Made by a program: the position numbers and the translations under genes. DNA of 64,000 nucleotides from Pirellula sp. Its GTDB lineage: Bacteria; Planctomycetota; Planctomycetia; Pirellulales; Pirellulaceae. This document shows positions 46,913 to 57,800 of this stretch, in pieces (the stretch's first letter is position 1; each line of letters begins with the position of its first letter). Location of the stretch: the NCBI GenBank assembly GCA_021299695.1, contig JAJTEK010000001.1, forward strand, positions 1 through 64,000, given 5' to 3'. The notes under the pieces are model-generated. The model did not search any database and had not been told where the DNA came from. It was given only the letters and a program-made list of their open reading frames with translations.

Positions 46913-48334
46913 ATGAGTAGTACAGCGGTTGTTTGGCTGTTGATTTATCTATTTTTAATTCTGAAGGGACTCGGACGACCCGGTTTGTTGGTCTGTGCCT
47001 ATGTCCTTTCATTCTACGTCGCTCCTAATTTCTGGTGGTGGGGCAAGGACGGGCTTTTAGCAACCACTAGCCGATGGAGTTTGTACACTGCTATCCTACT
47101 GATCGTCGGGATCCTACTGAATTCCCATAAGTCGAATGCTCTGTTGGGTGCAGATAAGCTGGTTCTTTTTTTGCTGAGCCTCTATACCCTTAACTGCACC
47201 ATGGTGCACTTCTTTTTGGCGGATTATCCGATCGTCAGTTATGACGAGTGGAATCTATTGTGGAAAACGATGCTGACTGCGATATTGTTTCGACTTGCGA
47301 TCCAATCGATCGAGGACTTGAACTGGATCCTCGCGACGAGTGTGATTGCTTGTGGCTACATCGGATACGAAATCGTCATCAATGATGCTGGTAAGTCGAT
47401 TCGTGGGCGACTTGAAGGGATTGACTTTCCAGGAGCCTCTGGCTCCAACGGCGCTGCGACGATCATGTCGATGGTATTCCCCTACCTTGCCTATTTGGTG
47501 ATTTGCAAACCCTTCAAATACTCACGGATCATCGGGTTTCTGTGCGCCCCATTGGTTTTGGATTCGGTGCTCCGATTCAATAGCCGTGGTGCCTTCCTCG
47601 GCATGATTGTCTCGGGCATAATGATGTTGGTCATGGCAAGGGGCAAATCCCGTCGCCATGCCTTTGTTGCGGTTTTTTTTGGCGTCCTTGCATTCCTATA
47701 CCAAGCTCAGGATCCGAAGATCTGGGAACGCTTCTTTTCGATCGGAGCAAGCGAAACGGAAAGGGATAACTCTGCAGCGAGTCGGATCGATTCTTGGAAA
47801 GCAGGGATCCAAATGATCGCCGATTACCCATTGGGTTCTGGAGGACGCGCCGCATTCATCAGTCCCCGCGGAAACCTTTACAGCTCAGTAGCATTGGGCC
47901 GCGATGATCTACGATCGGTTCACAACGGATACATCAGTATCGCCGCCGGTTGGGGGATCCAAGGATTTTTGTTGGTAACCTTGGCATTCCTGATCGCCAT
48001 GGGAAGAACATGGTTAGCCGTCAAGTATTTCCAGGAAATGGGAAATGAGAATATGGTCTTTCTGGGTGCCGCGATTTTGGCATCTTTTTTCGGACAGGCT
48101 GTTACGACCATTTTTGGAGACTACTACGATGGCGAATGGTTCGTTTGGATTTCGATTTATGGGTTGGCTTATGCGACTTTTGAAACGACCGAACGTGAGC
48201 GTTTCAATCGGGAGAGGGAATCCCCGGAACAGATTGAGACATTTTCAGACGACCCGATTGAATTCGATTGGGAACATCGTTCGGTAACCGAACGGATGGA
48301 TCGCATCAGTTCTCAGGGTGTCTCTCGGAACTAG
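46913..48334 (+). CDS. O-antigen polymerase/ligase-like membrane protein (Wzy_C family)
   Basis: A 473-residue protein with about 10-12 membrane helices, beginning VVWLLIYLFLILKGLGRPGLLVCAYVLSFY, and a large periplasmic loop containing RFNSRGAFLGMIVS, AASRIDSWKAGIQMIADYPLGSGGRAAF and VHNGYISIAAGWGIQGFLLV. The R-x3-W-x-A-G and H-N-x-Y pattern is the signature of O-antigen ligase/Wzy-type polymerases. It starts three bases after the preceding GT4 stop and is followed 13 bases later by asnB, so it is within one operon. Polymerase is more likely than ligase given the flippase and GT genes. Confidence 0.88.
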   Translation: MSSTAVVWLLIYLFLILKGLGRPGLLVCAYVLSFYVAPNFWWWGKDGLLATTSRWSLYTAILLIVGILLNSHKSNALLGADKLVLFLLSLYTLNCTMVHFFLADYPIVSYDEWNLLWKTMLTAILFRLAIQSIEDLNWILATSVIACGYIGYEIVINDAGKSIRGRLEGIDFPGASGSNGAATIMSMVFPYLAYLVICKPFKYSRIIGFLCAPLVLDSVLRFNSRGAFLGMIVSGIMMLVMARGKSRRHAFVAVFFGVLAFLYQAQDPKIWERFFSIGASETERDNSAASRIDSWKAGIQMIADYPLGSGGRAAFISPRGNLYSSVALGRDDLRSVHNGYISIAAGWGIQGFLLVTLAFLIAMGRTWLAVKYFQEMGNENMVFLGAAILASFFGQAVTTIFGDYYDGEWFVWISIYGLAYATFETTERERFNRERESPEQIETFSDDPIEFDWEHRSVTERMDRISSQGVSRN

Positions 48335-48347
48335 GGATTGAAGAAAT

Positions 48348-50243
48348 ATGTGCGGCATCGTAGGATTTGTTGACTTCGGGGGCCAGACATCGCATGGGAT
48401 TCTCTCATCGATGACCGATGCATTGGTGCATCGTGGGCCCGATGCCAGGGGTGAAAAGGAATTTCGCATATCTGAGGCCCAGGTTGGATTAGGACATCGA
48501 CGCCTATCGATTTTAGATCTATCCGAGGCTGGAAGCCAACCGATGGTTCGTGGTCATTTATGGATCGTCTTCAATGGCGAGGTCTACAATTTTGAGGAGA
48601 TCGCAACCGAGTTGTCGGAATTGGGGCATTCGTTCAAGAGCCACAGCGACACCGAGGTCATTCTCGCGAGCGTTCTGCAATGGGGCTTTGCGGAGGCCGT
48701 AAAAAAATTCAATGGCATGTTCGCAATTGCTCTTTTGGACACCGCTACGAAAACGCTGTACTTTGCAAGGGACCGCGTAGGGGTCAAGCCCCTGTATTTT
48801 TATCGCTCTGGTTCACTGATTCTGTTTGCTTCTGAACTCAAGGCGATGCACGCACACCCGAGTTTTTCAAAAGACATTTGCCCACGGGCTACGGCGAATT
48901 ACTTTCGCTTTGGATATGTGCCAGCGAGCCAATGCATTTATAAAAACACCAGACAAATCGCACCAGCGGAGCTGCTGGAGATAAACTTGCTCGATGGCAC
49001 GGAACGCTCATCCCGCTACTGGCGTCCGGAGGAGATGTTTGGTTCCGAAAAACTTGCAATCGATTTCGACCAAGGGGTAAGCCTGCTGACCGAAAGCTTT
49101 TATAAAGCGTTCGAGTATCGAATGGTAAGCGATGTAGAGGTGGGGGTGTTTTTGAGTGGCGGCTATGATAGCACATTGGTTGCGGCTTTATTGCAAAGCA
49201 AGCCAGGGCGTCAGCTTCGAACATTTACCATCGGTTTTAAAAATGAAAAATACGACGAATCCGTTTACGCTAGTGCCATCGCTCAGCATATAGGGAGCAA
49301 ACATCACGAATTGATCTGCGATGAACAAGCAGCGCAAGGGATCATTGTTCAACTCCCCGATATTTTCGATGAGCCCTTTGGTGATTCCTCTGCCATCCCG
49401 ACAATTCTAGTCAGCAGGCTCGCTAGAGAGCATGTCAAGGTTGCGCTAAGTGCCGACGGTGGCGATGAATTGTTCGGAGGTTACAATCGTTACGCATACT
49501 GGCAGAGGTTGGAGCGACAAGCTAAGCGGATTCCTGGGATGCTATCGCGGAGTATTCCCTCCGGATGGATCAAAAAATCATGGGGCGGCGGGTTTCCCGG
49601 TAAACGCACTTTGGATTTTATTCAACGTTACCATGATCCGACGACGAGTTTCGAAACAAAAGTTCTGCGTACGTCTCAGATTGTGCAGGAGAGCTTCGTC
49701 AACGAACTGCTCGGGGAAACTTACGATCCGTGGTTCGACCTGTCGACCAACTGCGATCTTCCGAAGTTTGATGCGAGAGGTCACGGTGTGCAACAGATGA
49801 TGCAAATGGACTATTTGCTCTATTTGCCTGGAGATATTCTGACGAAGGTCGATAGAGCCACGATGTCGGTTTCGCTCGAGGGGCGTGAACCTCTGCTGGA
49901 TTACCAATTGGCTGAATTGGCATTTCGAATGCCGATGGACTGGAAAATCCGCGGTAGCGAGCGCAAACGCATCCTCAAAACCGTCACGGAACAGTACATA
50001 CCTCGGTCCCTGCTCGATCGTCCCAAGAAGGGTTTTAGCATACCTTACGCAGAATGGCTTCGTGGAAAACTTAGGAATTTGCTGTATGAAAATTTATCCA
50101 ATTTATCGGTAAGGCGACATGGCATTTTGAACCCGAAGCAGGTCGACCAAGTATGCCAAAGATTTTTGAAGGGGGATGCGACAACCAACGCACCGGTCTG
50201 GAATATCTTGATGTTCCAGATGTGGTGCAATCGATGGTTATAA
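48348..50243 (+). CDS. asnB: Asparagine synthetase-type glutamine amidotransferase
   Basis: A 631-residue two-domain enzyme. The N-terminal glutaminase starts MCGIVGFVDFGG with nucleophile Cys2, followed by DALVHRGPDARG, GHRRLSILDLSEAG and FNGEVYNFEEI. The C-terminal ATP-pyrophosphatase domain has GVFLSGGYDSTLVAALL, DEPFGDSSAIPT, LSADGGDELFGGYNRY and EGREPLLDYQLAELAF, ending with RPKKGFSIPYAEWLRG. Paralogues of AsnB in polysaccharide loci (for example WbpS) amidate uronic acid residues; the HexNAcA made by the dehydrogenase at 30268 is a candidate. Ordinary asparagine synthesis remains possible. Confidence 0.92.
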   Translation: MCGIVGFVDFGGQTSHGILSSMTDALVHRGPDARGEKEFRISEAQVGLGHRRLSILDLSEAGSQPMVRGHLWIVFNGEVYNFEEIATELSELGHSFKSHSDTEVILASVLQWGFAEAVKKFNGMFAIALLDTATKTLYFARDRVGVKPLYFYRSGSLILFASELKAMHAHPSFSKDICPRATANYFRFGYVPASQCIYKNTRQIAPAELLEINLLDGTERSSRYWRPEEMFGSEKLAIDFDQGVSLLTESFYKAFEYRMVSDVEVGVFLSGGYDSTLVAALLQSKPGRQLRTFTIGFKNEKYDESVYASAIAQHIGSKHHELICDEQAAQGIIVQLPDIFDEPFGDSSAIPTILVSRLAREHVKVALSADGGDELFGGYNRYAYWQRLERQAKRIPGMLSRSIPSGWIKKSWGGGFPGKRTLDFIQRYHDPTTSFETKVLRTSQIVQESFVNELLGETYDPWFDLSTNCDLPKFDARGHGVQQMMQMDYLLYLPGDILTKVDRATMSVSLEGREPLLDYQLAELAFRMPMDWKIRGSERKRILKTVTEQYIPRSLLDRPKKGFSIPYAEWLRGKLRNLLYENLSNLSVRRHGILNPKQVDQVCQRFLKGDATTNAPVWNILMFQMWCNRWL

Positions 50244-50247
50244 TGCC

Positions 50248-51426
50248 ATGAAAATACTTTACCATCATCGTACTATGGGGGATGGAGCCGAAGGGATCCA
50301 CATCACGGAAATTGTCAATGCTTTTAGGGAATCCGGACATGAAGTAATGGTCATTTGCCCGAGAGCAGCACGCAGGGAAACGGGATTAGAAGCCTCGCAC
50401 GCGAAGAAAGTCCATTCGGGTAGGGTGTTTCGAACATTTGTTAAGCAGTCCGCCGAGCTAATCTATAATTCCATCACCTATTCACGAGCACTTTGGGGAA
50501 TATCAAAATTCAAACCCGAATTCATTTACGAAAGATATTCACCACTGAATTTTGGAGGTGTGTTGGCGGCAAAACGATCTGGTATCCCATTAATTCTCGA
50601 GGTTAATGCAACCTATGCCGGCCGCTTGGGCTGCGATATCGAGATGGCGTACCCAGGTGTTGCAAAATGGGCCGAACGGAAAGTGCTTCAATGGGCTGAT
50701 GGAATCGTTGTCGTCAGCGGACCATTGAAAGAATGCGTCATGGATCGGGTCGGCGATCCATCCAAAATCCTGATAACCCCCAATGCGATCAATCTGCGAA
50801 AAATCAGCCAAATCGATCCGAATTTGGAACGCCAACGCATTCGCCAGAAGTACGGTATCGAACAGGATTTTGTCGTTGGTTTTGTAGGTTCGATGCGGCG
50901 TTGGCACGGGTTGGATTTCCTTGCCGATTGCATCCCCAAGATCCTACAGAACCATCCGGACACCCATTTTTTATTGGTGGGAACAGGGGAGATGGAGGCC
51001 GAGCTACGAGAAATCGTAGCTCAACAAGACTTGGAGGCAAACGTGACTATCACTGGAGCGGTAAAACACGATGACGTTTATCCATTGATTGCTGCGATGG
51101 ACATCGGCGTCTCTCCAGATACACCACCTTACGCCTCACCGATGAAACTCTTGGAATATATGGCACTCGGGGCCGTTCCGATCGCTCCGGATTATCTACC
51201 GATCCGCGAAATAATCGACGATGGTCAAACAGGATTGGTCTTTGAACCAAGAAATCCCGATCGGTTTGCTGGAGCGATACTAGAGTTAGCCAAGGACGAT
51301 TCCATGCGGGCGCGATTGTCCAACGCGGCCAGAAACGAAGTGATTCAACGCAGAAATTGGCCGAGAAATGCAGCCGAGATTCTTGATTTGGTGTCCAGAG
51401 TTTCCAAAGGTTCACCAGAAAAATAG
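50248..51426 (+). CDS. Glycosyltransferase family 4
   Basis: A 392-residue GT4 enzyme with KILYHHRTMGDGAEGIHITEIVNAF at the start, FIYERYSPLNFGGVLAAKRSGIPLILEVNA, GIVVVSGPLKECVMDRVG and IPNAINLRKI-type ITPNAINLRKISQ, then FVGSMRRWHGLDFL, GTGEMEAELREIV and DTPPYASPMKLLEYMALGAVPIA. The ATG lies only four bases after the asnB stop. It is a different subgroup from the following tandem pair. Confidence 0.9.
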   Translation: MKILYHHRTMGDGAEGIHITEIVNAFRESGHEVMVICPRAARRETGLEASHAKKVHSGRVFRTFVKQSAELIYNSITYSRALWGISKFKPEFIYERYSPLNFGGVLAAKRSGIPLILEVNATYAGRLGCDIEMAYPGVAKWAERKVLQWADGIVVVSGPLKECVMDRVGDPSKILITPNAINLRKISQIDPNLERQRIRQKYGIEQDFVVGFVGSMRRWHGLDFLADCIPKILQNHPDTHFLLVGTGEMEAELREIVAQQDLEANVTITGAVKHDDVYPLIAAMDIGVSPDTPPYASPMKLLEYMALGAVPIAPDYLPIREIIDDGQTGLVFEPRNPDRFAGAILELAKDDSMRARLSNAARNEVIQRRNWPRNAAEILDLVSRVSKGSPEK

Positions 51427-51428
51427 TT

Positions 51429-52622
51429 ATGTCGCATCCAATGGAATCATCGGATTTACGCTTGAACGTTCTAAGTGTCTCCACCAACTACCCCACACTA
51501 GAGTGTCCAACTCGAGGAATTTTTGTTCAAAGGCGACTCGCTGCGTTGTCGCGGCTAGCAAACGTTCGTGTATTGGTTCCAAGGCCCACTTTCCCAATCC
51601 TGAGGCCCTGGATCGTCGACGAACCACTCCAGACAGAAATGCAACCTGTCGACATCCGACGAATGTTTTATATCCCCAAGATTGCAAGTATGCTGAACGG
51701 ATTATGGATGGAGCGATGCATTGAAAAATGGGTCAGCAGCCTACCGATTGCCTCATTGAAAAATCCAATCCTCGATGCACATTTCGGATTTCCCGAAGGT
51801 GTAGGAGTATCCCGAGTCGCCCAACGAAGAAAACTACCTTTCTTCATCACATTGAGGGGTCTTGAAACGGATCTTTTTAAAAGCAAGTTCATTCGAAGCC
51901 AAATGGTACGTGCATTGAACTCCGCAACTGGGGTGATTGCAGTTAGCCACTCATTAAAAGCAACAGCTATTGAAAATGGGATCTGCGAATCCAAGATTCA
52001 AGTGATCTCTAACGGTGTGGACAACTCCTTTTTCCATCCTGGCAGTAAAGAACAAAGCCGATCCAAACTCGGAATCAAGAACTCAGCGAAACTGATCGTC
52101 TCGGTCGGCTCAATACGGCGACTCAAAGGCTTCGATATCCTGTTGGACGCTATTGAGCATTTTCGAAACGACTCGGATTTCAGATGCGTGATCCTTGGTA
52201 CAGTCATGGAACAGTCTTGTCATCATGAGCTCCTCGATCGAATCTCCGCTTTGGGAATGGAATCCTGTGTCAAACTCATCGGTGCAAAGCCACCAGACGA
52301 GCTCATCGATTGGCTTCGTGCGGCCGACTTGTTCGTTCTACCGACTCGCCGTGAGGGATGTTGTAATGCTGTTTTGGAAGCTCTCTCCACTGGAATTCCG
52401 GTGATCACCACTCCTGCTGGTGACAATGTCCACTATGTTGCAAACGGGTTCAATGGCTTTATCGTTCCGCACGAATCGCCGACCGCACTCTATGACGCGA
52501 TTGCCAAGTCTTTTAGCCATCCCTGGGATACAAAATTGATATCGGAATCCGTTCGAAACTCAACTTGGGATGGCGCAGCCGAAAACGTAGTTCGTTACAT
52601 GAAGGAGCAATCGTCTCAATGA
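51429..52622 (+). CDS. Glycosyltransferase family 4 (tandem paralogue 1)
   Basis: A 397-residue GT4 enzyme: VLSVSTNYPTLECPTRGIFVQRRL, ILDAHFGFPEGVGVSRVA, FITLRGLETDLF, GVIAVSHSLK, VISNGVDNSFF, LIVSVGSIRRLKGFDIL and VLPTRREGCCNAVLEALSTGIPVITTPAGDN with a full E-x7-E. It follows the previous stop by two bases. It aligns block by block with the next gene, so the two arose by tandem duplication. It is less GC-rich than its partner by eye. Confidence 0.92.
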   Translation: MSHPMESSDLRLNVLSVSTNYPTLECPTRGIFVQRRLAALSRLANVRVLVPRPTFPILRPWIVDEPLQTEMQPVDIRRMFYIPKIASMLNGLWMERCIEKWVSSLPIASLKNPILDAHFGFPEGVGVSRVAQRRKLPFFITLRGLETDLFKSKFIRSQMVRALNSATGVIAVSHSLKATAIENGICESKIQVISNGVDNSFFHPGSKEQSRSKLGIKNSAKLIVSVGSIRRLKGFDILLDAIEHFRNDSDFRCVILGTVMEQSCHHELLDRISALGMESCVKLIGAKPPDELIDWLRAADLFVLPTRREGCCNAVLEALSTGIPVITTPAGDNVHYVANGFNGFIVPHESPTALYDAIAKSFSHPWDTKLISESVRNSTWDGAAENVVRYMKEQSSQ

Positions 52623-52677
52623 GAGACGTTTCCCTTGAACGAAATCAGCAAGTTAGGGGGCTGGGCCGATTAGAACG

Positions 52678-53850
52678 ATGTCCGAATTAAGAATCCTGAG
52701 CGTCTGCACGAATTTTCCGACGCGAAACCGACCGACACTGGGATTGTTTGTTTACCGTCGATTGAGCAAACTTTCTGGTTACGGCGATCTGCGCCTGCTC
52801 GTCCCACAACCCTATTTTCCATTCCTAAGGCCGAGGCCTGCCGATGCGTTGCTTGCAGGCAATAACATGCCTGTTTCCATTAAGCGAATGTTCTATTTGC
52901 CTGGCGTTGCCAAGAGTTGGGATGGAGGGTGGCTAGAGCGAGTCGTTTCAAGATGGGTTTCCTCGATGAAGGACCTGGATCGGGGTACGACCATTCTTGA
53001 CGCTCACTTTGGCTATCCCGAGGGGGTGGGTTGCTACCGAGTTGCCAAGCGCCTTGGGGTTCCTCTGTTCATCACTGTCCGTGGTTTGGAGACAGAGTTG
53101 ATGGAGTTTCCTGCGATCCGCAAGCAGATGCTCGAGGCCTTTGATTACTGCACTGGGGTCATTGCGGTAAGCCAATCGCTCAAGGACATGCTCGTTGAGC
53201 AGGGTCTCGAGGCGAAGAAAATCCGAGTCATCAGCAACGGTGTGGATTCAGATATCTACAGTCCTCGGGATAAGTTGCAAAGTCGGCAGCAGTTGGGGGT
53301 CCGAATCGATGCGAAGTTGATCGTTTCTCTCGGTAATGTTCAACGCCGAAAAGGCTACGATCTGCTGGTCGAAGCGATCGCTCCGTATCGCGATACGCCA
53401 AGCTTTCGCTGTGTCATCCTTGGAGGTGTCAACGAAACGGCGACGATGGCGAGTTTGGAGGCAAGAGTAGCGCAATTAGGAATGAGCGACCAAGTCCAGT
53501 TTCTGGGGCAAGCAACCCCGGATGTGGTCGTGCAGTGGTTGCGTGCAGCAGATGCCTTCGTGTTGCCGACCAGACGCGAGGGGTGCTGCAATGCCGTTCT
53601 AGAGGCGCTCTCGAGCGGTGTGCCCGTTATTACAACACCTGCAGGTGACAATACGAAATTTGTCGTCGATGGAAAGAACGGATTCATCGTGCCGCATGAG
53701 GATCCCAGGGGACTCCACCGGGCGATCGAGCAGGCATCGGAACACCCATGGGATTCGAGGGCAATATCCCAGTCCGTTCACCAGTACACTTGGGATGGAA
53801 CGGCTGAGAAGGTCCACATGTTTTTCCAAGAGCGACTCGGCCGAGGATAA
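52678..53850 (+). CDS. Glycosyltransferase family 4 (tandem paralogue 2)
   Basis: A 390-residue GT4 enzyme: ILSVCTNFPTRNRPTLGLFVYRRL, ILDAHFGYPEGVGCYRVA, FITVRGLETELM, GVIAVSQSLKDML, VISNGVDSDIY, LIVSLGNVQRRKGYDLL and VLPTRREGCCNAVLEALSSGVPVITTPAGDN. The strongest similarity to the preceding gene lies in the nucleotide-sugar-binding half, so both probably use the same donor, with acceptor specificity differing in the N-terminal half. The 55-base gap from paralogue 1 is the longest in this part of the operon. Confidence 0.92.
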   Translation: MSELRILSVCTNFPTRNRPTLGLFVYRRLSKLSGYGDLRLLVPQPYFPFLRPRPADALLAGNNMPVSIKRMFYLPGVAKSWDGGWLERVVSRWVSSMKDLDRGTTILDAHFGYPEGVGCYRVAKRLGVPLFITVRGLETELMEFPAIRKQMLEAFDYCTGVIAVSQSLKDMLVEQGLEAKKIRVISNGVDSDIYSPRDKLQSRQQLGVRIDAKLIVSLGNVQRRKGYDLLVEAIAPYRDTPSFRCVILGGVNETATMASLEARVAQLGMSDQVQFLGQATPDVVVQWLRAADAFVLPTRREGCCNAVLEALSSGVPVITTPAGDNTKFVVDGKNGFIVPHEDPRGLHRAIEQASEHPWDSRAISQSVHQYTWDGTAEKVHMFFQERLGRG

Positions 53851-53851
53851 A

Positions 53852-54850
53852 TTGGTTCATTCATCTAGGACAATCTGTGTGACGGTCGATACCGAGGAAG
53901 AAGGACTCTGGGGGGGGACCTTTCCGGTGCGCAATTGCACCACGGAAAACCTTCGGGGTTTGGAGCGATTTCAAAATCTATGCAATAGGTTCTCTTTGTC
54001 CCCGACATACCTCATCTCTGCCCCTGTGCTTGAAGATCAAAGGGCCATCAATGATTTGAAGAAATGGATGCTTCAAGGACGGTGCGAGATCGGAGCCCAC
54101 ACTCACCCGTGGTGCAACCCGCCGCTTGTTGCTCAAAACGTCTCGAATCGAGATAGTTTTTTTTGCAATCTACCCAACGACCTACAGTTCGAAAAACTTC
54201 AATGGTTGACCGACCGAATCACCGACGTATTCGATCAGCCACCCCGGACCTACCGAGCCGGCCGTTATGGCTTCTCCAAGGCAAGTATTCCGCACCTGTG
54301 CGAACTCGGTTACGTTCTGGATTCGAGTGTGTTGCCCTTTTTTGACTATAGCGCCGAGGACGGTCCCGATTATCGACAAAGCGAAAGAAAACCTCATGTG
54401 ATTTCGGATCCTGTTTCCAAACACTCCATTTGGGAACTACCTGTTTCAACCGGATTTTCCAGGCCAGGATACTATAGCTTGAGGAAAAAACTTTGGCGAT
54501 GCGTTGGCGGCCCGCTTGGACGAAAAACGAAATTGGCAGGACTTTCCGTCAGGCTCGGTCTGACCCGTCATCTGAAACTATCCCCCGAAGGGACTCAATG
54601 GAGAGAACTCAAGGGGCTCGTCGACGGACTAGTCCAAGATGGAATAAACCATATCGTGCTGATGCTCCACAGCACTTCGCTGATGCCTGGGTTTTCCCCC
54701 TATTGCAAAACGCCAGAAGCAATTGAGAACCTGTACGATCGTTTGGAAAAAACGCTCCGCTACGCAATCGAACATCATCATTTCGAAGGTTTAGCCTTGC
54801 TTGATGTCGCTACCAAACTGAATACCACTTTTGACCCCAATCACTACTAA
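53852..54850 (+). CDS. Polysaccharide deacetylase-family protein
   Basis: A 332-residue protein with the family opening ICVTVDTEEEGLWGG (about 8-22), whose acidic residues mark the metal site, then GRCEIGAHTHPWCNPP with the metal-binding His-x-His, TYRAGRYGFSKASIPHLCELGYVLDSSV and HIVLMLHSTSLMPGFSPYC near the end. Related proteins are frequent in PEP-CTERM-linked exopolysaccharide loci, where they N-deacetylate the polymer or a precursor. The start is a TTG at 53852, one base after the preceding stop, with GAGGAT as ribosome site; an upstream frame exists only inside the GT4 gene. Confidence 0.8.
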   Translation: MVHSSRTICVTVDTEEEGLWGGTFPVRNCTTENLRGLERFQNLCNRFSLSPTYLISAPVLEDQRAINDLKKWMLQGRCEIGAHTHPWCNPPLVAQNVSNRDSFFCNLPNDLQFEKLQWLTDRITDVFDQPPRTYRAGRYGFSKASIPHLCELGYVLDSSVLPFFDYSAEDGPDYRQSERKPHVISDPVSKHSIWELPVSTGFSRPGYYSLRKKLWRCVGGPLGRKTKLAGLSVRLGLTRHLKLSPEGTQWRELKGLVDGLVQDGINHIVLMLHSTSLMPGFSPYCKTPEAIENLYDRLEKTLRYAIEHHHFEGLALLDVATKLNTTFDPNHY

Positions 54851-54868
54851 TTAAAGCATTCTCAAGAG

Positions 54869-57800
54869 ATGCGAGTATCGAACGAACAAGTTCTTGAATT
54901 TGCACGATGGACCGGGGACTCCAATCCGATCCACGTCGATCCGGTGGCTGCCAAAGAATCGGCATTCGGTGGCACGATCTGCCACGGCATGCTCGTGCTG
55001 ATCGAGGCATTTTCCCAATCGGATTTTGGGTTCGATCGCTTTGCGACACCTCTTGCAAATATCGATGTGCAGTTCCGTAGCGAGGTCCGACCCGAATCGC
55101 TGAGCCAAATCGACTTTGTCCGAACCGAATCGGGCCTGGGAGGCAAAGTCACCTCCAATGCAGGGCTCCAAATGGAAATCGCAGCCCGCTGGCAAAATTC
55201 AATCGCAAATCAGGGCTCAACACCCCAAGAGCATTCCTTTTCCTGGATGTCCAACGCGCTTGACCATGGCACAAGAACATCCATCGAGGAACGCCCCGAA
55301 CCCTGGACCACCGATGATTTTTACGCGGGACAGCAAACCCTCGGTGTCCATCGCTTCGGTTTCCATGAACCCTCAGAAAAAAGCAAGTTCAGCACCGTTC
55401 AGGAACAAGTCTTCGGGCTTTGCAGTTTTATCGTCGGTATGAGAGTCCCAGGACTCTCTTCGCTGTTCACCAAATTGAAAGCCCAGTTCCTAGACGATCC
55501 ACCCGCCACCGAGGAACTACTCTATCGGTTGACCTTGAGAAACTATGATGACAATTTCCGGATTTTGGAAATGCATCTAGAAATTGCCACCGCTAACCTC
55601 CGTCCGGTAGCCAACTGCCAAATCGAATGCTACGTCCGATTCCCTCAACGCGATCCCCAACTGGCGACCTACGAGACGGTTATATCCGATTCGGAAAAAC
55701 AAGCGATCCGAGGTCGAATCGCTCTGGTCTGTGGAGCAAGCCGCGGCTTGGGAGCCGATATCGCCGCTGCCCTGGCTTCTGCCGATTGCATCACCTACTT
55801 GGCCAGCCGCCGACGCTCCCCTACGACCGATCAACTGGTATCCCAAATCCAGCAGCGAGGGGGAATAGTTCACGTAATTCTTGGAGACGTAGGCGATCCA
55901 AAATGGTGCCAAAGCACTCGCACCGTTATCGAACAAAACCATGGACACCTGGATCTGCTTGTTCTCAACGCCTGCGAGCTGCCGCTTCTCCAACAGATCG
56001 CCGATTCGAATCCACTCGACTCTGCCAATTACATCCAGCGAAATATCGCACTTTACCAGCAACCGCTGATGCATTTCTTAGGGCTTCTCAAGAAAGCCGA
56101 CGGAACGCTCGTCGCGATCTCCTCTTCTGCAGTCGAAGATCCACCCTCTGGGTTCGGGGACTACGTTTCGGTGAAGCTTGCTCTCGAGGGTTCCATTCGG
56201 ACCTTGGCCAAGGAAAATAGCAATCTCCGCTGCTTGATCGTCAGACCTCCCCAATTGCAGACCGCTTGGAATGATACTCCGATTCGTGCCGTAGGATCGG
56301 TCAGCTTACCGGCAGTAGCCTCCGAGGTACTCGTTGCAATCAGCTCGCCGACTTGGGATCGCAATCTCAAGTTGCTTACCAAGTTTCCTAAGCGGAAGGC
56401 GCCTCGAGATAAACGCAACGGTCAAATCGATTTGGCGCTTGTGGCAAGTTTCACATTGGATCCAATCCATCCGGGGTTTGAAGGCTGGAGCGAACTTCTC
56501 GACATCGCGGTCCGACCCAATGTCGCACCCTATGCTCAGATCCTTCAACAAGCTCTCGATCCAACCAGCCTCGCATCAAGATCGACTTTCGGAAGCGTTT
56601 TCCTCCTCCGAAGTGAGGATTGGTTCCACGAACTAGCCCCCGAGTTGCTCTCCTCGAGCGATCAGGTGTCGAAAATCCTAAGCAAGAGTGTCTCTGAATT
56701 TGTCAGCGCGATGAAAACGCATCGCGCTTTGGCCAAAGGACCAACGCTGCTATTGCTCTGCCCATCGTTTGCAGAGCCCGCAATTGCGCCGCTGTTTGAG
56801 CAAGCCGAGTTGGAAATCCAAACAGCACTCAAAGGATTAGCCGGCTTGACGGTTTGGCGAGCCGACGCTTTTCACGCCCGTTATGACATTCGAGACCTGA
56901 GCTTTCGCGATGTATTGCGAAATACGATCGGGCATATCCCCTACACCGACGCATATTATGATTTCCTATCTACCCTATGCGTCAGACATCTGCAGCGTAG
57001 GCTCGATACCCCAAAGAAAGTCGTTGTCCTGGACTGCGATAACACCCTCTGGCGTGGAGTGGTTGGGGAACTGGGGGTCGAAGGTATCGGCTTTGATCCA
57101 GCGCACCGGCGACTCCAAGAAAAACTCGTCGAGCTAGCCCAAAGCGGAGTACTGCTGTGCCTCTGTAGCAAGAACGAACCCGAGGACGTTTGGGAGGTTT
57201 TCGACAAACGAAAGGATTTTGGGATCCGACGCGATCAAATCGTTGCATCGAAAATCAACTGGATGCCCAAGGGGCAAAACATTCAAGAGTTGGCCCGGTC
57301 CCTCAATCTCGGACTCGATAGCTTCATCTTTCTCGATGACAATCCAGTCGAATGCGCCGAGGTTCGCGCTACTTGCCCAAGCGTACTTACCCTTCAATGG
57401 CATCATGAGAACAATCGAGCCATGCAACTGCTCGATCATCTCTGGGAACTCGATGTTCACGCGACGACCAACGAAGACCGCGAGCGGACAAAAATGTACC
57501 GCGAGGAATTTCAGCGTCAGGAAGTCCAAGCCAATGCGGCCAACTTCCAAGCATTTATCGATTCACTCGAGTTGCAAGTGGTCTACCATGAAGTCACCCC
57601 AGAGAATCTCCAAAGAGCTTCCCAATTAACACTGCGAACCAACCAATTCAATTTCACCACCATCCGCCGTAACGAATCTGAAATTCTTGAACTGCTCAAT
57701 GACCCTACTGTCGATATACAGATTGTCCAGGTTCAAGATCGATTCGGAGATTACGGCATCGTCGGGCTCTTTATCGCAAAAACGCTCTCTTCTGGGTACT

